Source: Vibrio sp. YMD68 (GTDB lineage Bacteria; Pseudomonadota; Gammaproteobacteria; Enterobacterales; Vibrionaceae). Taken from it: a DNA stretch of 64,000 nt. The notes under the pieces are model-generated. The model saw only the letters and a program-made list of their open reading frames with translations, was not told the origin of the DNA and searched no databases. The DNA is taken from the NCBI RefSeq assembly GCF_029958905.1, contig NZ_CP124614.1:2728001-2792000 (forward strand), read 5' to 3'. Numbering within the stretch: the first letter of the stretch is position 1; each line of letters begins with the position of its first letter. The position numbers were made by a program, and so were the translations under genes. Positions 1 through 10,407 of the stretch are shown here, in pieces.

Positions 1-1390
1 GAAAATGCACTCGCCACAACATCTTATTAGAGTTGCAGCCCATTGTTCTCGCCGCCATGTCTAATGATGGTGGAATTTTGCTTAAGCTGCTCTCTACACT
101 GCCAATGGCGACCGCAGAGAAACGAACGACCAACGCTGCAATCAAAGCAAACATCGATCCTGAGAAAACCAATCCTGGGCGCTGCCACTCCATCAATCGA
201 GCAATGTCGTTCACAAAGTGGTCCATAAAGAGCACAGGTACCAAAACCCCTATGGCCAATACCGTTCCAGGAACCGCATACCCCATAGAGGATAAACGCA
301 TACACGCTAGACTGCCACGACCTGGAGTGACTCGATGAGAAAAGTTAACGATCAAAGCAACACAGACGCCCAAAATGGCGGCAATCACTGAAACTTGTAA
401 ACTGTTGATCGCGTACTCTCTGAATTCTGAACTCCAGCTCTGCTCAAAGTATTTAAACGCATAAATACAAAGCTGCAATAAGGGTAAGATAAAAGCAACA
501 GAGACAAGTCCCCAGCACCAACTTAGCGCCGCCCATTTCTTCCATCCGCTTAACTGGTAGCGTATGTCTTCTCGGCTACTGAATTGATTTTGGAATAACT
601 TCTGTTTTCTTCGACTATAACGCTCGGTGCTTAAGAGTAAAATTACCATCACGAGCATTAACGCTGAGATTTTTGCAGCGGCATTCAGATTTGAATACCC
701 TAACCACGTGTCATAAACAGCGGTGGTTAACGTGCTAACTGCGAAGTAGTTTACCGTTCCAAAATCACCAATGGTTTCCATCGCAACTAATGATAAACCC
801 ACCGCCATTGAAGGGCGAACAAGAGGTAAAGAAATGCGTTTAAAGCTTTCCCAAGGTGTGCACTTTAGCAGTCTCGCCGATTGAAGCAGAGAAGCGTTTT
901 GCTCCATGAATGCAGCCCGACACAAAAGATAAACGTATGGATACAACACCAAGGAGAGAACAACCGTCGCACCCGTTAAGGTACGAATATCTGGAAACCA
1001 ATATTCACCTGGCCCCCATCCAGTTAGATTTCTCAGAAGGATCTGAATAGGCCCAGCAAAATCAAACCAGTCGGTAAAAATATACCCAATAATATAGCCA
1101 GGCATGGCCAAGGGAAGCACTAAGGCCCACTGTAAAATACCTTCACTAGGTAAACGACACATGGCCATAAACCACGCACTCGGAATACCAAGGAGCAAAG
1201 ACAGTAACATCACGCCAAACGTCAATACCACCGTATTGTAAATATACGTGGGCATAACCGTCGACATCAGATGTGAAAAAACCTCATCGGTGTCACCCAT
1301 TGAGGTATAGAAGATCGCTAAGATCGGCAAAACCAGTAGCAGGGCCAGGCCTGCACTACTGGTTTTCCATAGAATATTTTTTTCGTTCAT
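1..1390 (-). CDS. fbpB: Ferric iron ABC transporter permease FbpB, cut by the window edge
   Basis: The frame is open from an ATG at 1390 to the left edge, giving about 463 residues with no stop seen, so the C-terminus lies outside. The protein is very hydrophobic, with many membrane segments arranged as two homologous halves, as in fused-type FbpB/AfuB inner-membrane permeases. A first EAA-type loop that contacts the ATPase is seen near residues 168-190, and a second (around DMAARTMGC) lies close to the edge. It follows the binding protein fbpA on the same strand after a 98-bp gap containing a hairpin, the usual order for Fe3+ importers. An ATPase fbpC would be expected just beyond the left edge. 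The exact substrate is inferred from fbpA and the Fur box. Confidence 0.88.
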   Translation of the reverse strand, partial: MNEKNILWKTSSAGLALLLVLPILAIFYTSMGDTDEVFSHLMSTVMPTYIYNTVVLTFGVMLLSLLLGIPSAWFMAMCRLPSEGILQWALVLPLAMPGYIIGYIFTDWFDFAGPIQILLRNLTGWGPGEYWFPDIRTLTGATVVLSLVLYPYVYLLCRAAFMEQNASLLQSARLLKCTPWESFKRISLPLVRPSMAVGLSLVAMETIGDFGTVNYFAVSTLTTAVYDTWLGYSNLNAAAKISALMLVMVILLLSTERYSRRKQKLFQNQFSSREDIRYQLSGWKKWAALSWCWGLVSVAFILPLLQLCIYAFKYFEQSWSSEFREYAINSLQVSVIAAILGVCVALIVNFSHRVTPGRGSLACMRLSSMGYAVPGTVLAIGVLVPVLFMDHFVNDIARLMEWQRPGLVFSGSMFALIAALVVRFSAVAIGSVESSLSKIPPSLDMAARTMGCNSNKMLWRVHF

Positions 1391-1450
1391 TGCCTAACTA
1401 CAACAAGGATGTATGAAATATAAACGCAATTACAAATACATCTCATATCC

Positions 1451-1480
1451 TTTTAAAAAACAGGGGTACTTTATACCCCT
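1451..1480 (-). terminator. Hairpin with U-tract between fbpA and fbpB (attenuator-like)
   Basis: Read on the minus strand, AGGGGTA and TACCCCT form a 7-bp stem around a 5-nt loop, followed shortly by a T-rich run. It lies inside the fbpA-fbpB spacer. Such partial terminators commonly let the binding protein be made in excess of its permease. That role is inferred. Confidence 0.6.
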
Positions 1481-1488
1481 ACTCTTTA

Positions 1489-2502
1489 TCAAAGGTCAAA
1501 TTTGACTTCGTCTAACAGTCGAATTGCGGCTGAATGATAAGTGGCAATATCGTCCAAAGAAACATCATCAGACTTAAAGTCGCCCCAAGAAGCAACCAGT
1601 TCAGAACGTTTAACGCCCGCTTTAACTGGGTACTCATAGTTTACTTCAGCGTACATGCTTTGCGCTTTATCACCACTTAAAAACTCCATTAGTTTCTTAG
1701 CGTTATCTTTATTTGGTGAGAATTTAGCCATCGCCATGCCAGAGATATTAACGTGTGTGCCTTCAGCATTCTGGTTCGGGAAGTTAATGTAAACAGAGTC
1801 AGCCCATGCTTTTTGCTCTTTATCATTAACCATCTTACCTAGGTAATAGCTGTTACCAAGAGCAACATCACATAAACCTTCTTTAATCGCTTTCACTTGG
1901 GCACGGTCGTTACCTTGAGGCTTACGCGCCAGGTTTGCTTTCACGCCTTCAAGCCATTCTTTCGTTTCAGCTTCACCGTGGTGTGCAATCATTGAAGAAA
2001 CAAGAGAAACATTGTATGGGTGCTTACCACTACGAGTACAGATTTTACCCTTAAACTCAGGTTTTGCTAAATCAGCGTAAGTAAAGTCATCACCTAAACG
2101 ACCAACACGGTCACGAGATGAGTACACTGAGCGTGTACGAGTTGTTAGTGCAAACCATTCGTTTTCAGCATCTTGATACTGAGCTGGAATATTTGATTCT
2201 AAGACTGTGCTATCAACCGCTTGAACCAACTCTTTATTCGTTAACTCAGCGAGACGACTAATATCAACCGTTAGAATAACATCAGCTGGGCTTAGGTCAC
2301 CTTCACGTGCTAGTGTTTCTGCCAGACCTTTTTTAGCAAACTTTACGTTTACTTTGATTCCAGTCTCTTTTGTAAACTCGTTAAACATTGGCTCAACCAA
2401 GAACGGTTGACGGTAAGAGTATACGTTAACTTCTTCAGCGGCCATTGCTGTTGGGGCTAGAACGCTGCAAGCAAGTGCAGAAAGAGTAAGCAGTTTTTTC
2501 AT
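1489..2502 (-). CDS. fbpA: Periplasmic Fe3+-binding protein FbpA (FutA-like)
   Basis: A 337-residue extracytoplasmic solute-binding protein. Residues 1-22 form a Sec signal peptide (KK, hydrophobic core, AMAA before EEVNVYSYR). The mature protein begins with the VYSYR strand typical of class II ferric-binding proteins, and it carries the tyrosine pair NSYYLGKM that in this family coordinates the metal. It delivers Fe3+ to the FbpB/FbpC transporter. It is the first gene of the operon, has a good AAAGGA ribosome binding site, and has a strong Fur-type inverted repeat upstream, so iron repression is likely. A related anion or thiamine binding protein is less likely given the tyrosines and the Fur box. 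Confidence 0.9.
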   Translation of the reverse strand: MKKLLTLSALACSVLAPTAMAAEEVNVYSYRQPFLVEPMFNEFTKETGIKVNVKFAKKGLAETLAREGDLSPADVILTVDISRLAELTNKELVQAVDSTVLESNIPAQYQDAENEWFALTTRTRSVYSSRDRVGRLGDDFTYADLAKPEFKGKICTRSGKHPYNVSLVSSMIAHHGEAETKEWLEGVKANLARKPQGNDRAQVKAIKEGLCDVALGNSYYLGKMVNDKEQKAWADSVYINFPNQNAEGTHVNISGMAMAKFSPNKDNAKKLMEFLSGDKAQSMYAEVNYEYPVKAGVKRSELVASWGDFKSDDVSLDDIATYHSAAIRLLDEVKFDL

Positions 2503-2525
2503 TAGTTCAATCCTTTACATCGTAA

Positions 2526-2540
2526 TGATAATGTTTATCA
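2526..2540 (-). promoter_or_regulatory. Fur box upstream of fbpA
   Basis: TGATAATGTTTATCA is a 7-1-7 inverted repeat in which 6 of 7 arm positions are complementary. It matches the core of the Fur consensus and sits 24 bp upstream of the fbpA start, where a repressor would overlap the promoter or early transcript. Confidence 0.75.
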
Positions 2541-2704
2541 GTTGCATTATTATATGCATGAATACATTTATTACAATAATATTAGTCAAAAAAAATGGAT
2601 ATTCGTGAAAGTTTTTTTTCTCTTGTTTTGTAACAGTTTTTTTCACAAATTTAATGACATGAAACCACATGAATGATAGGTCAGGTTGGCAGGTTTTCTT
2701 TGAT

Positions 2705-2736
2705 ACAAAAAAAACCTGCCAACAAAGACAGGTTTC
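2705..2736 (-). terminator. Rho-independent terminator of glnK-amtB
   Basis: On the minus strand AACCTG pairs with CAGGTT across a 10-nt loop and is followed by a run of eight T. It lies about 35 bp after the amtB stop. A second overlapping hairpin (2688-2720) could form with the opposite arm. Confidence 0.8.
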
Positions 2737-2768
2737 GCTTTACCGATAAGTCGATTATTTCAGGTTAA

Positions 2769-3998
2769 CTATTTTACCGTTACAAATTCAGGGTAAGCGC
2801 CAACACCACAATCGTGCATATCCATGCCTTCTAGTTCTTCGTCTTCTGTAACACGAATGCCCATTGTTGCTTTCAATACACCCCAAACCACTAGGCTAGC
2901 ACCAAATACCCAAGCAAAGATTACAGCAGCGCCAAGCAGTTGTGCACCAAATGTCGCATCACCATTACTCAGTGGCACAACCATCAGACCGAAGAAGCCA
3001 CACACACCATGTACTGAAATGGCACCAACTGGATCGTCAATCTTCATTTTGTCTAACGCAATGATACTAAATACAACCAATGCACCTGACGCACAGCCAA
3101 TCGCGACTGAATATAAAGGTGATGGAGATAGTGGGTCAGCAGTGATCGCAACCAAACCGGCTAACGCACCATTAAGGATCATCGTTAAATCTGCTTTGCC
3201 CCATGTCGTCTTACATACAAGTAGAGCAGCAATGGCACCCGCGGCAGCAGCAGCATTGGTATTTAGGAAAATTTGACCAACAGCTGTCGCATTTTCAAAA
3301 TCAGAAAGCATCAGTTGTGAGCCACCGTTAAAGCCAAACCAACCAAACCACAGGATGAACGTACCCAGTGTTGCCAGTGGTAAATTTGAACCTTGAATTG
3401 GGTAAATTTCACCTTTTTTACCGTACTTACCTTTACGAGCACCCAGTAACAATACACCCGCCAGTGCAGCAGCAGCACCTGCCATATGTACAATACCTGA
3501 ACCCGCGAAGTCGCTAAAGCCAGCTTCAGAAAGGAAACCACCACCCCATGTCCAGTAACCTTCCATTGGATAGATAAAGGCCGTTAATACAACAGAGAAG
3601 ATGAGGAAAGACCAAAGCTTCATGCGCTCAGCCACGGCACCAGATACCACTGACATCGCCGTTGCAACGAATACGACTTGGAAGAAGAAATCCGATTCTA
3701 AAGAGTGGTCAGCGCCTTCACCCTGAGTACCAATTAGCGTACCAAATGAAGGTAACCAACCACCTTCACCGTTATCTACATACATAATGTTGTAGCCAAC
3801 GACTAAAAACGTCGTACAAGCAATGGCGTACAAACAAATGTTCTTCGTTAAAATTTCTGTCGTGTTCTTTGAACGAACCAGACCCGCTTCTAACATGGCA
3901 AAGCCCGCTGCCATCCACATAACCAGTGCGCCAGAAATGAGGAAGAAAAAAGTGTCCAGTGCGTAACGTAGTTCTGTTACCGTTGTTAATAAATCCAT
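2769..3998 (-). CDS. amtB: Ammonium transporter AmtB
   Basis: A 409-residue Amt/Mep/Rh channel with about eleven membrane segments. It has no obvious cleaved signal peptide, and the first segment starts near residue 15. The two pore histidines of the family are visible as H171 (IVHMAGAAA) and H330 (AISVHGVCG), and the ASD/DFAGSG and NGALAGLV motifs are present. It conducts ammonium or ammonia across the inner membrane and is plugged by the deuridylylated PII protein when nitrogen is plentiful. It lies 27 bp downstream of glnK, the near-universal glnK-amtB pair, and shares its sigma-54-like promoter. Length is typical of the family. Confidence 0.96.
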   Translation of the reverse strand: MDLLTTVTELRYALDTFFFLISGALVMWMAAGFAMLEAGLVRSKNTTEILTKNICLYAIACTTFLVVGYNIMYVDNGEGGWLPSFGTLIGTQGEGADHSLESDFFFQVVFVATAMSVVSGAVAERMKLWSFLIFSVVLTAFIYPMEGYWTWGGGFLSEAGFSDFAGSGIVHMAGAAAALAGVLLLGARKGKYGKKGEIYPIQGSNLPLATLGTFILWFGWFGFNGGSQLMLSDFENATAVGQIFLNTNAAAAAGAIAALLVCKTTWGKADLTMILNGALAGLVAITADPLSPSPLYSVAIGCASGALVVFSIIALDKMKIDDPVGAISVHGVCGFFGLMVVPLSNGDATFGAQLLGAAVIFAWVFGASLVVWGVLKATMGIRVTEDEELEGMDMHDCGVGAYPEFVTVK

Positions 3999-4025
3999 GA
4001 TATTACTCTCCAGTCCTTGAGATCA

Positions 4026-4379
<354 letters not shown>

Positions 4380-4410
4380 TCATTAATCCTTTAACTGTTG
4401 ATTCTTATAA

Positions 4411-4426
4411 TCCAAAGTACGTGCCA
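4411..4426 (-). promoter_or_regulatory. Sigma-54 (-24/-12) promoter for glnK-amtB
   Basis: On the minus strand TGGCACGTACTTTGGA matches the consensus TGGCACG-N4-TTGCA with correct spacing. The single deviation in the core is GG instead of GC at -12. It lies 47 bp upstream of the glnK start. No clear NtrC site was identified by eye. Confidence 0.7.
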
Positions 4427-4481
4427 ACTATTTAACTTACTGTTTTTAAACGATTTTGTTATATTTAGAGTCTTTAAACCA

Positions 4482-4512
4482 AAAGTGGCGCACCATACTG
4501 GTGCGCCACTTT
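4482..4512 (-). terminator. Perfect 14-bp hairpin terminator downstream of yacL
   Basis: The arms 4482-4495 and 4499-4512 are perfectly complementary with a 3-nt loop. On the minus strand the stem ends in TTT followed by GGTTT. It lies about 70 bp after the yacL stop and insulates glnK from readthrough. Strand assignment rests on gene order. Confidence 0.75.
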
Positions 4513-4584
4513 CACAATAACAATGCATTAACATATCAGTTCACCACTACGGTGCAAATGCTAGGACTCGTTTCATCCTGATGT

Positions 4585-4953
4585 TTAAAAACCCAAAAAA
4601 TCAATCCAACGCTCAATCAAGATCTCGAAATCATCAATACCACACCCAGCGGTACTTTCACTATTATAAAAGTGATATTCACTCTCTTCGTCCAATTCAT
4701 CCCCATGGCTTAGAACATTTTCTTGAATGAGAACTTCGTCCGCTAAAATGGTCATAGAGATCTCATGCCCAAGTAACTTATGTTCTTTGGTTGGTAAGGC
4801 TTTAGATTGAGCAATTAACTGCTCAACTTTTTCTATTTTTTCTCGTGAACGACCAATCTCATCTTGCAGCCAACGACCTACTATTTCATGCCCCATACTG
4901 CATTTAACATAGTACTCGCCCATTAATGTATTGCGTGTGAACTCAAATTCCAT
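4585..4953 (-). CDS. yacL: YacL family protein (UPF0231)
   Basis: A 122-residue soluble acidic protein starting MEFEFTRNTLMGEYYVKCSMGHE, which matches the enterobacterial YacL family along its whole length. No catalytic motif or membrane segment is visible and the function is unknown. It follows acnB on the same strand after about 195 bp that hold the acnB terminator, the order also seen in Escherichia coli (acnB-yacL). Expression from its own promoter is likely. Confidence 0.85.
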   Translation of the reverse strand: MEFEFTRNTLMGEYYVKCSMGHEIVGRWLQDEIGRSREKIEKVEQLIAQSKALPTKEHKLLGHEISMTILADEVLIQENVLSHGDELDEESEYHFYNSESTAGCGIDDFEILIERWIDFLGF

Positions 4954-5061
4954 ACAAACTCCGATAAATTAGTGGGGCTAAGAATGGCGCAGAGTATATA
5001 GAGAGAATGGGAAACTCTCTAGGGCTATCATATTGCGGGCCACAAAAAGAATGCTTCTGAT

Positions 5062-5096
5062 AATAAAAAAGCACTTACGAAATTCGCAAGTGCTTT
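5062..5096 (-). terminator. Rho-independent terminator of acnB
   Basis: On the minus strand AAGCACTTGCGA pairs with TCGTAAGTGCTT (one G-U pair) and is followed by six T. A separate perfect 9-bp hairpin, ATAAGCGTT/AACGCTTAT (5114-5139), lies between it and the acnB stop. Confidence 0.85.
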
Positions 5097-5148
5097 GAAT
5101 ATATCATGAGTAAATAAGCGTTAATTAATCAACGCTTATCCATGAGCA

Positions 5149-7737
5149 TTAAGCAGGCTCTTGGAAAATAACCGTGTCTGCTTTTTCAGTGTACTGACCC
5201 ATTTTATGGAAGTTCAAGTAGCGATAAGTGTCTGCCGCTGTGGCATCGATCTTCTGAGCGAACTCTAGGTACTCTTCTTTTGTTGGGATACGACCAAGAA
5301 TCGCACCAACCGCTGAAAGCTCTGCCGAAGCAAGGTAAACATTAGCGCCATTACCTAAACGGTTAGGGAAGTTACGCGTTGAGGTCGACATCACTGTAGA
5401 CTTGTCTGCAACACGTGCCTGGTTACCCATACACAGTGAACAACCCGGAGTTTCAATACGAACCCCAGCTCGGCCGAAGATGCCATAGTAGCCTTCTTCA
5501 GTCAGTTGATCTTTGTCCATCTTCGTTGGTGGTGCAACCCATAAACGGGTATTCAAAGAGCCATTAAACTCTTCTAGCATCTTACCCGCCGCTCGGAAGT
5601 GACCAATGTTCGTCATACAAGAACCGATAAACACTTCTTGGATTTCTGTGCCTTGAACATCCGACAGCAGACGAGCATCATCAGGATCGTTCGGTGCACA
5701 CAAGATAGGCTGGTCAATATCAGCCAGGTCAATCTCAATAACATGCGCATATTCAGCATCAGAATCCGCAGACAGCAATTCAGGGTTAGCCAACCACTCT
5801 TGCATCGCCTTAATACGACGCTCAATAGTTCGCACATCACCGTAACCTTCCGCGATCATCCACTTAAGCATCGTGATGTTCGAGTTTAAGTACTCTTCGA
5901 TAGATTCCTGAGAAAGCTTAACCGTACAACCTGCCGCAGAACGCTCTGCTGATGCATCTGACAGTTCAAACGCTTGCTCAACAGATAAGTGCTCAACGCC
6001 TTCAATTTCTAGTACGCGACCAGAGAATTCGTTGATTTTACCTGCTTTTTCTACCGTCAATAGACCTTGCTTGATGCCATAAAGTGGAATGGCATGTACT
6101 AGGTCACGCAGTGTGATACCAGGTTGCATTTCACCTTTAAAGCGAACCAAAATTGATTCAGGCATATCAAGTGGCATAACACCCGTTGCTGCCGCGAAAG
6201 CAACAAGACCAGAACCTGCTGGGAATGAAATACCAAGAGGGAAACGCGTATGTGAGTCACCACCCGTACCGACGGTATCAGGTAGAAGCATACGGTTTAG
6301 CCACGAGTGAATAACACCATCACCCGGACGTAACGATACGCCAGCACGGTTCATGATGAAATCAGGCAGAGTGTGGTGAGTGTTAACATCGACCGGTTTA
6401 GGGTATGCAGAGGTATGACAGAAAGACTGCATAACAAGGTCTGCAGAGAAACCAAGGCAAGCCAGATCTTTTAGCTCATCACGCGTCATTGGGCCGGTTG
6501 TATCTTGAGATCCGACCGTTGTCATCTTAGGTTCGCAGTATTGGCCTGCACGCACGCCTTCAACCCCACACGCTTTACCAACCATCTTCTGAGCTAACGT
6601 GTAACCTTTATTAGAAGCAGAAGGATCAATCGGTTTAGCAAACAGATCTGTCTCTTCTAGACCAAGAGAAGTACGAGCACGGCTCGTTAGACCACGACCG
6701 ATAATCAGTGGAATACGACCACCAGCACGGACTTCATCAAGCAATACATCACTTAGCTTAAAGCTTGAGATTTCTGCATCACCTTTACGAACAACACCTT
6801 CATAAGGGAAGATATCAATGACATCCCCCATGTTCATGTCTTGTACGTTGAGTTCAATCGGCAGTGCACCAGAATCTTCCATTGTATTGTAGAAGATAGG
6901 TGCGATCTTACCGCCTAGACAAACACCACCAGTGCGCTTGTTTGGTACGTAAGGGATGTCATCACCCATAAACCAAAGCACTGAGTTGGTTGCAGATTTA
7001 CGAGACGAACCCGTACCAACAACATCACCAACGTAAGCCAGTGGAATACCATCTTTCTGAAGTTCTTCGATTTGCTTGATTGGACCAACACTGCCCTGTA
7101 CGTCAGGAGTGATGCCATCACGTTCCATCTTCAGCATCGCTTTTGCGTGCACTGGAATGTCAGGACGAGACCAAGCATCAGGCGCTGGAGACAAGTCATC
7201 GGTATTGGTTTCACCGGTCACTTTAAAGACTTTAACGGTGATTTTTTCCGCTACTTTTTCTTTTGATGTGAACCACTCAGCATCAGCCCAAGATTGAAGC
7301 ACTTGCTGCGCAGACGTATTACCTGCTTGCGCTTTTTCTTCTACATCGTAGAACGCGTCGAACATCAATAGAGTATGAGACAGTGCTTTCACCGCAATAG
7401 GAGCCAGTTCTGCATCGTCGAGAAGGGAGACTAACGATTCGATGTTATAGCCACCTTGCATCGTACCAAGGAGCTCAGCCGCTTTTGCTCGGCTTACAAC
7501 AGGTGACTCAACTTCGCCTTTTGTTACAGCAGTTAGAAAGCCAGCTTTTACATAAGCCGCTTCATCAACACCTGGGGGAATTCTGTTTTCTAATAGGTCA
7601 AGAATGAACTCTTCTTCACCTTGGGGCGGATTTTTAAGAAGTTCAACTAGGCCAGCAACCTGCTCAGCATTTAGTGGTCTAGGAACAACTCCTTCGGCAG
7701 CACGCTCTGCGACGTGTTTACGGTAGGCTTCAAGCAC
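5149..7737 (-). CDS. acnB: Aconitate hydratase B
   Basis: An 862-residue bifunctional aconitase 2 / 2-methylisocitrate dehydratase of the TCA cycle, close to the E. coli length of 865. The order is an N-terminal HEAT-like domain (about 1-160), a swivelling domain (about 160-370), and then the catalytic domains. The [4Fe-4S] cysteines are visible in [10 protein letters not shown] near residue 705 and [10 protein letters not shown] near residue 766. Substrate segments such as TSRARTSLG and [10 protein letters not shown] are present. In related bacteria apo-AcnB also binds mRNA when iron is short. It is a single gene with its own promoter region (7738-8019) and terminator. Confidence 0.97.
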   Translation of the reverse strand: MLEAYRKHVAERAAEGVVPRPLNAEQVAGLVELLKNPPQGEEEFILDLLENRIPPGVDEAAYVKAGFLTAVTKGEVESPVVSRAKAAELLGTMQGGYNIESLVSLLDDAELAPIAVKALSHTLLMFDAFYDVEEKAQAGNTSAQQVLQSWADAEWFTSKEKVAEKITVKVFKVTGETNTDDLSPAPDAWSRPDIPVHAKAMLKMERDGITPDVQGSVGPIKQIEELQKDGIPLAYVGDVVGTGSSRKSATNSVLWFMGDDIPYVPNKRTGGVCLGGKIAPIFYNTMEDSGALPIELNVQDMNMGDVIDIFPYEGVVRKGDAEISSFKLSDVLLDEVRAGGRIPLIIGRGLTSRARTSLGLEETDLFAKPIDPSASNKGYTLAQKMVGKACGVEGVRAGQYCEPKMTTVGSQDTTGPMTRDELKDLACLGFSADLVMQSFCHTSAYPKPVDVNTHHTLPDFIMNRAGVSLRPGDGVIHSWLNRMLLPDTVGTGGDSHTRFPLGISFPAGSGLVAFAAATGVMPLDMPESILVRFKGEMQPGITLRDLVHAIPLYGIKQGLLTVEKAGKINEFSGRVLEIEGVEHLSVEQAFELSDASAERSAAGCTVKLSQESIEEYLNSNITMLKWMIAEGYGDVRTIERRIKAMQEWLANPELLSADSDAEYAHVIEIDLADIDQPILCAPNDPDDARLLSDVQGTEIQEVFIGSCMTNIGHFRAAGKMLEEFNGSLNTRLWVAPPTKMDKDQLTEEGYYGIFGRAGVRIETPGCSLCMGNQARVADKSTVMSTSTRNFPNRLGNGANVYLASAELSAVGAILGRIPTKEEYLEFAQKIDATAADTYRYLNFHKMGQYTEKADTVIFQEPA

Positions 7738-8019
7738 GACTTTTTTCCTCTCATTGCGGTTCCTCCATTTATTATCACTTATCTATTTAGATCGATGATG
7801 GAGTGAACATCCTTGGAAACTTGGCTCTCCATTGCCAATTCAGCTGTTTATCTATGTACATAATGATGATGTAGAAGATAAACAAGCAGCGCCAGAGAGG
7901 CCAAACTGTGGGCGGTAGAATAGCAAATTTAACTTAAAATTAAAATCTTATCATTTTGACCAACATAGCAAGTTAAGACTAAAGTTGGACGATTTTAAGA
8001 AATTAACTTCGCATATTTG

Positions 8020-10332
8020 CTACTTAAATGTGGTTCCAATAATTAAATATACGGAATTGAATTGTTCTTCTGTGAACCCATAACCAAACATAATAGGTCC
8101 AATGGGGGAGTCAACGCCAACAAAGACAGAAGCCGCTTGATACAAAGGCGCATCTTGAATCTTAATATTAGGATCAGACCATACCCCACCATACTCAATG
8201 GAGCTACCCACATAAAATGGGGAGCTAAACAAACCAAAATCATTATCAAACCAACGGTATCGATAGACTAAACTGGTGAAAGCGATATTTTGCCCAATCA
8301 AACTGTCTCTTGGGATGCCAGACAGCTTGAGAAAGCCTCCAATTTCTTTCGGATCGACAGGCAACACCATACTCTGACTCTTGGTTAACCCCAGATCCAT
8401 ATTCGCGACTAAAGTATGACGATCATAGGTATAAGCCCCTATGAATTTTGCACGAATGTCGTCAACAGTATCTTCTGCGTGGTTAGCAGAACTAGCAAAA
8501 CACCGCTCCTGCCCTCTTACTTCATCTTGAGAGACCCAATACTCAATATCCGCATAGATACCAGAGCGAGGTAGACTAAAATCATCTAACGTATCATAGC
8601 GATAACCCGTAAAAACACCTTGCCGGGTAAAGTTAAAATCACCGCATGACGGCAAGGTTGATAATTCGGCATAGCCTTGTATGTAGCGTAAGCCTAACTT
8701 AAACTCTCGCCACAAGGCTTCTTGATACCCGATAGCCAGCTCTCCTGTCCATTCCCGATAAGTCACTGGCAGGTAATTTTCGGATGCGCTTAACGTCGGA
8801 TCATGAATTCCATTACTTGGCATATTACGCTTGTCGTTGCTGTAACTCCCCCCTAACGTTGTAAAGATTTTCTGGCTAGACATAAACGGCGAATACAGCT
8901 CAGCGCCTATCAGTTTATCAGTGCCCATTTCAAGGTTGAGCAAAAGTTCTGCACCCTCTGAGTTAAGATCAGTAAAGTTGCTCGATACCCCCAATGAATA
9001 CTGGCTATCGGTGGTGAAATCATCTTCTAAGAAGAAGCGAAAGTTAACGTAGTTTGGCCCCCAACTTTTCGAATTGACATCCATAACCAATAGATCGTTA
9101 CCGAGTTCATCTTTTTCGTATTGATAGGTGATCAATTCAAACCGATCTAACGCATAAAGGTCTTGGACACTCTGCTCAAGCTCTTCCGTACTTAACGCTT
9201 TCCCTTCTTCTAAACCAAGACGCGAACGTAATAGCGCTTCGCTATAATGGGTATTATTGTTGATGACGATCTGCTCGACAGAAATTTCATCTCCATACGG
9301 TAATTTTTTACGCGCCGTTTGTTTCTTTTCGATGTAGGCTTGATATTCGCTACTTGATAGGGCTAGGTGGGACAGCCTTGACGATTTCTCCATCGCCACT
9401 TTATACCCCTCTTTATAAGCGCCCGGCATTTTATCAAATTCCGTCGTTTGCATTTTACCCACGTCAGGCTGAAGGAAGATGTCTTTATCGGTCAACGTTT
9501 CTTGCTGCAACATAGTACTGCGACGCACTAAGTAGTTAGAAAGTTGATCTGCCACGGTTAAAAATGAACTGAAATCCTCTTCATTTAAATAGTCACTGCT
9601 AATATCAATGGCAATCACAATATCGGCGCCAAGATCTCTGGCTACATCAACAGGCATGTTATTGGTCACACCGCCATCCACCAGCAACTGACCGTCAATT
9701 TCATAAGGAGGAAGAACACCTGGCACAGACATACTGGCCATCATCGCATCAACCAGGTACCCTTCACTAATGATAACAGGCTCTAAATCGATAATATCCG
9801 TTGCCACCGAGCGGTAAGGAATAACGAGGTCATCAAACGAATCGAGCTTGGGCAAATTACCCGATGTTTCTCGCAAAATACGCAGCATATTTTGCCCTTG
9901 CACCACGCCTCTCGGCGCTCGAATCTCCCCCCAACGTAGGCCAAGGTCGGTATTAATTTGATAACGGTCTTCGTATTCTTTATCTCGGATACGTCTTTGG
10001 CTTCGATCAACACGATCTCGATAGCCCGTATTCCAATCAACTGAATAGATTAAACTTTCAATTTCACTCGCACTCATACCAGAAGCATACAAACCTCCGA
10101 TATACGCCCCCATGCTGGTGCCCGTAATCATATCAACCGGGATTCTAAGCTCTTCAAGCGCTTTTAATGCACCAATGTGAGCCGCACCTTTCGCACCTCC
10201 ACCCGCTAAGACAAGTGCGATTTTAGGTCGTTCATGCTGTTTATCACCATCAATATGTGCTGCTTCATCGGCCCATGAAAGCGGCCCGACGAAACACGCG
10301 AATAGAACTGAAAATCGAACAACATATCGCAC
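8020..10332 (-). CDS. Patatin-like phospholipase with POTRA and outer-membrane barrel (PlpD type)
   Basis: A 770-residue secreted protein. Residues 1-21 form a signal peptide (cut near SWA-DEA). The patatin domain (about 37-330) has the oxyanion motif GGGAKG (44-49), nucleophile Ser73 in GTSMG and Asp219 in DGG, so the Ser-Asp dyad is intact. A POTRA-like segment follows (about 350-420, EQIVINNNTHY). The rest is beta-rich and resembles the BamA/TamA 16-strand barrel, ending in IIGTTFK. This architecture is that of PlpD (type Vd autotransporter-like) proteins, which are lipases displayed or released at the outer membrane. It is monocistronic, with about 75 bp after mrcB. The lipid substrate is unknown. 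Confidence 0.88.
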   Translation of the reverse strand: MRYVVRFSVLFACFVGPLSWADEAAHIDGDKQHERPKIALVLAGGGAKGAAHIGALKALEELRIPVDMITGTSMGAYIGGLYASGMSASEIESLIYSVDWNTGYRDRVDRSQRRIRDKEYEDRYQINTDLGLRWGEIRAPRGVVQGQNMLRILRETSGNLPKLDSFDDLVIPYRSVATDIIDLEPVIISEGYLVDAMMASMSVPGVLPPYEIDGQLLVDGGVTNNMPVDVARDLGADIVIAIDISSDYLNEEDFSSFLTVADQLSNYLVRRSTMLQQETLTDKDIFLQPDVGKMQTTEFDKMPGAYKEGYKVAMEKSSRLSHLALSSSEYQAYIEKKQTARKKLPYGDEISVEQIVINNNTHYSEALLRSRLGLEEGKALSTEELEQSVQDLYALDRFELITYQYEKDELGNDLLVMDVNSKSWGPNYVNFRFFLEDDFTTDSQYSLGVSSNFTDLNSEGAELLLNLEMGTDKLIGAELYSPFMSSQKIFTTLGGSYSNDKRNMPSNGIHDPTLSASENYLPVTYREWTGELAIGYQEALWREFKLGLRYIQGYAELSTLPSCGDFNFTRQGVFTGYRYDTLDDFSLPRSGIYADIEYWVSQDEVRGQERCFASSANHAEDTVDDIRAKFIGAYTYDRHTLVANMDLGLTKSQSMVLPVDPKEIGGFLKLSGIPRDSLIGQNIAFTSLVYRYRWFDNDFGLFSSPFYVGSSIEYGGVWSDPNIKIQDAPLYQAASVFVGVDSPIGPIMFGYGFTEEQFNSVYLIIGTTFK

Positions 10333-10407
10333 TACACTAATCCTTTAATTACTTGAGACAACTTGAACTGAAAACAGAGACGGTGAAGTTGATGTTACTC
10401 GATTAAG

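Noticed and set aside
27..338. Small open frames at the left edge
   Set aside because: The fbpB frame is open right through this region to the edge, and these are shadows of it.
2824..3276. A 150-codon frame opposite amtB
   Set aside because: It is low-complexity Pro/Thr/Ala sequence lying wholly inside a well-supported gene.
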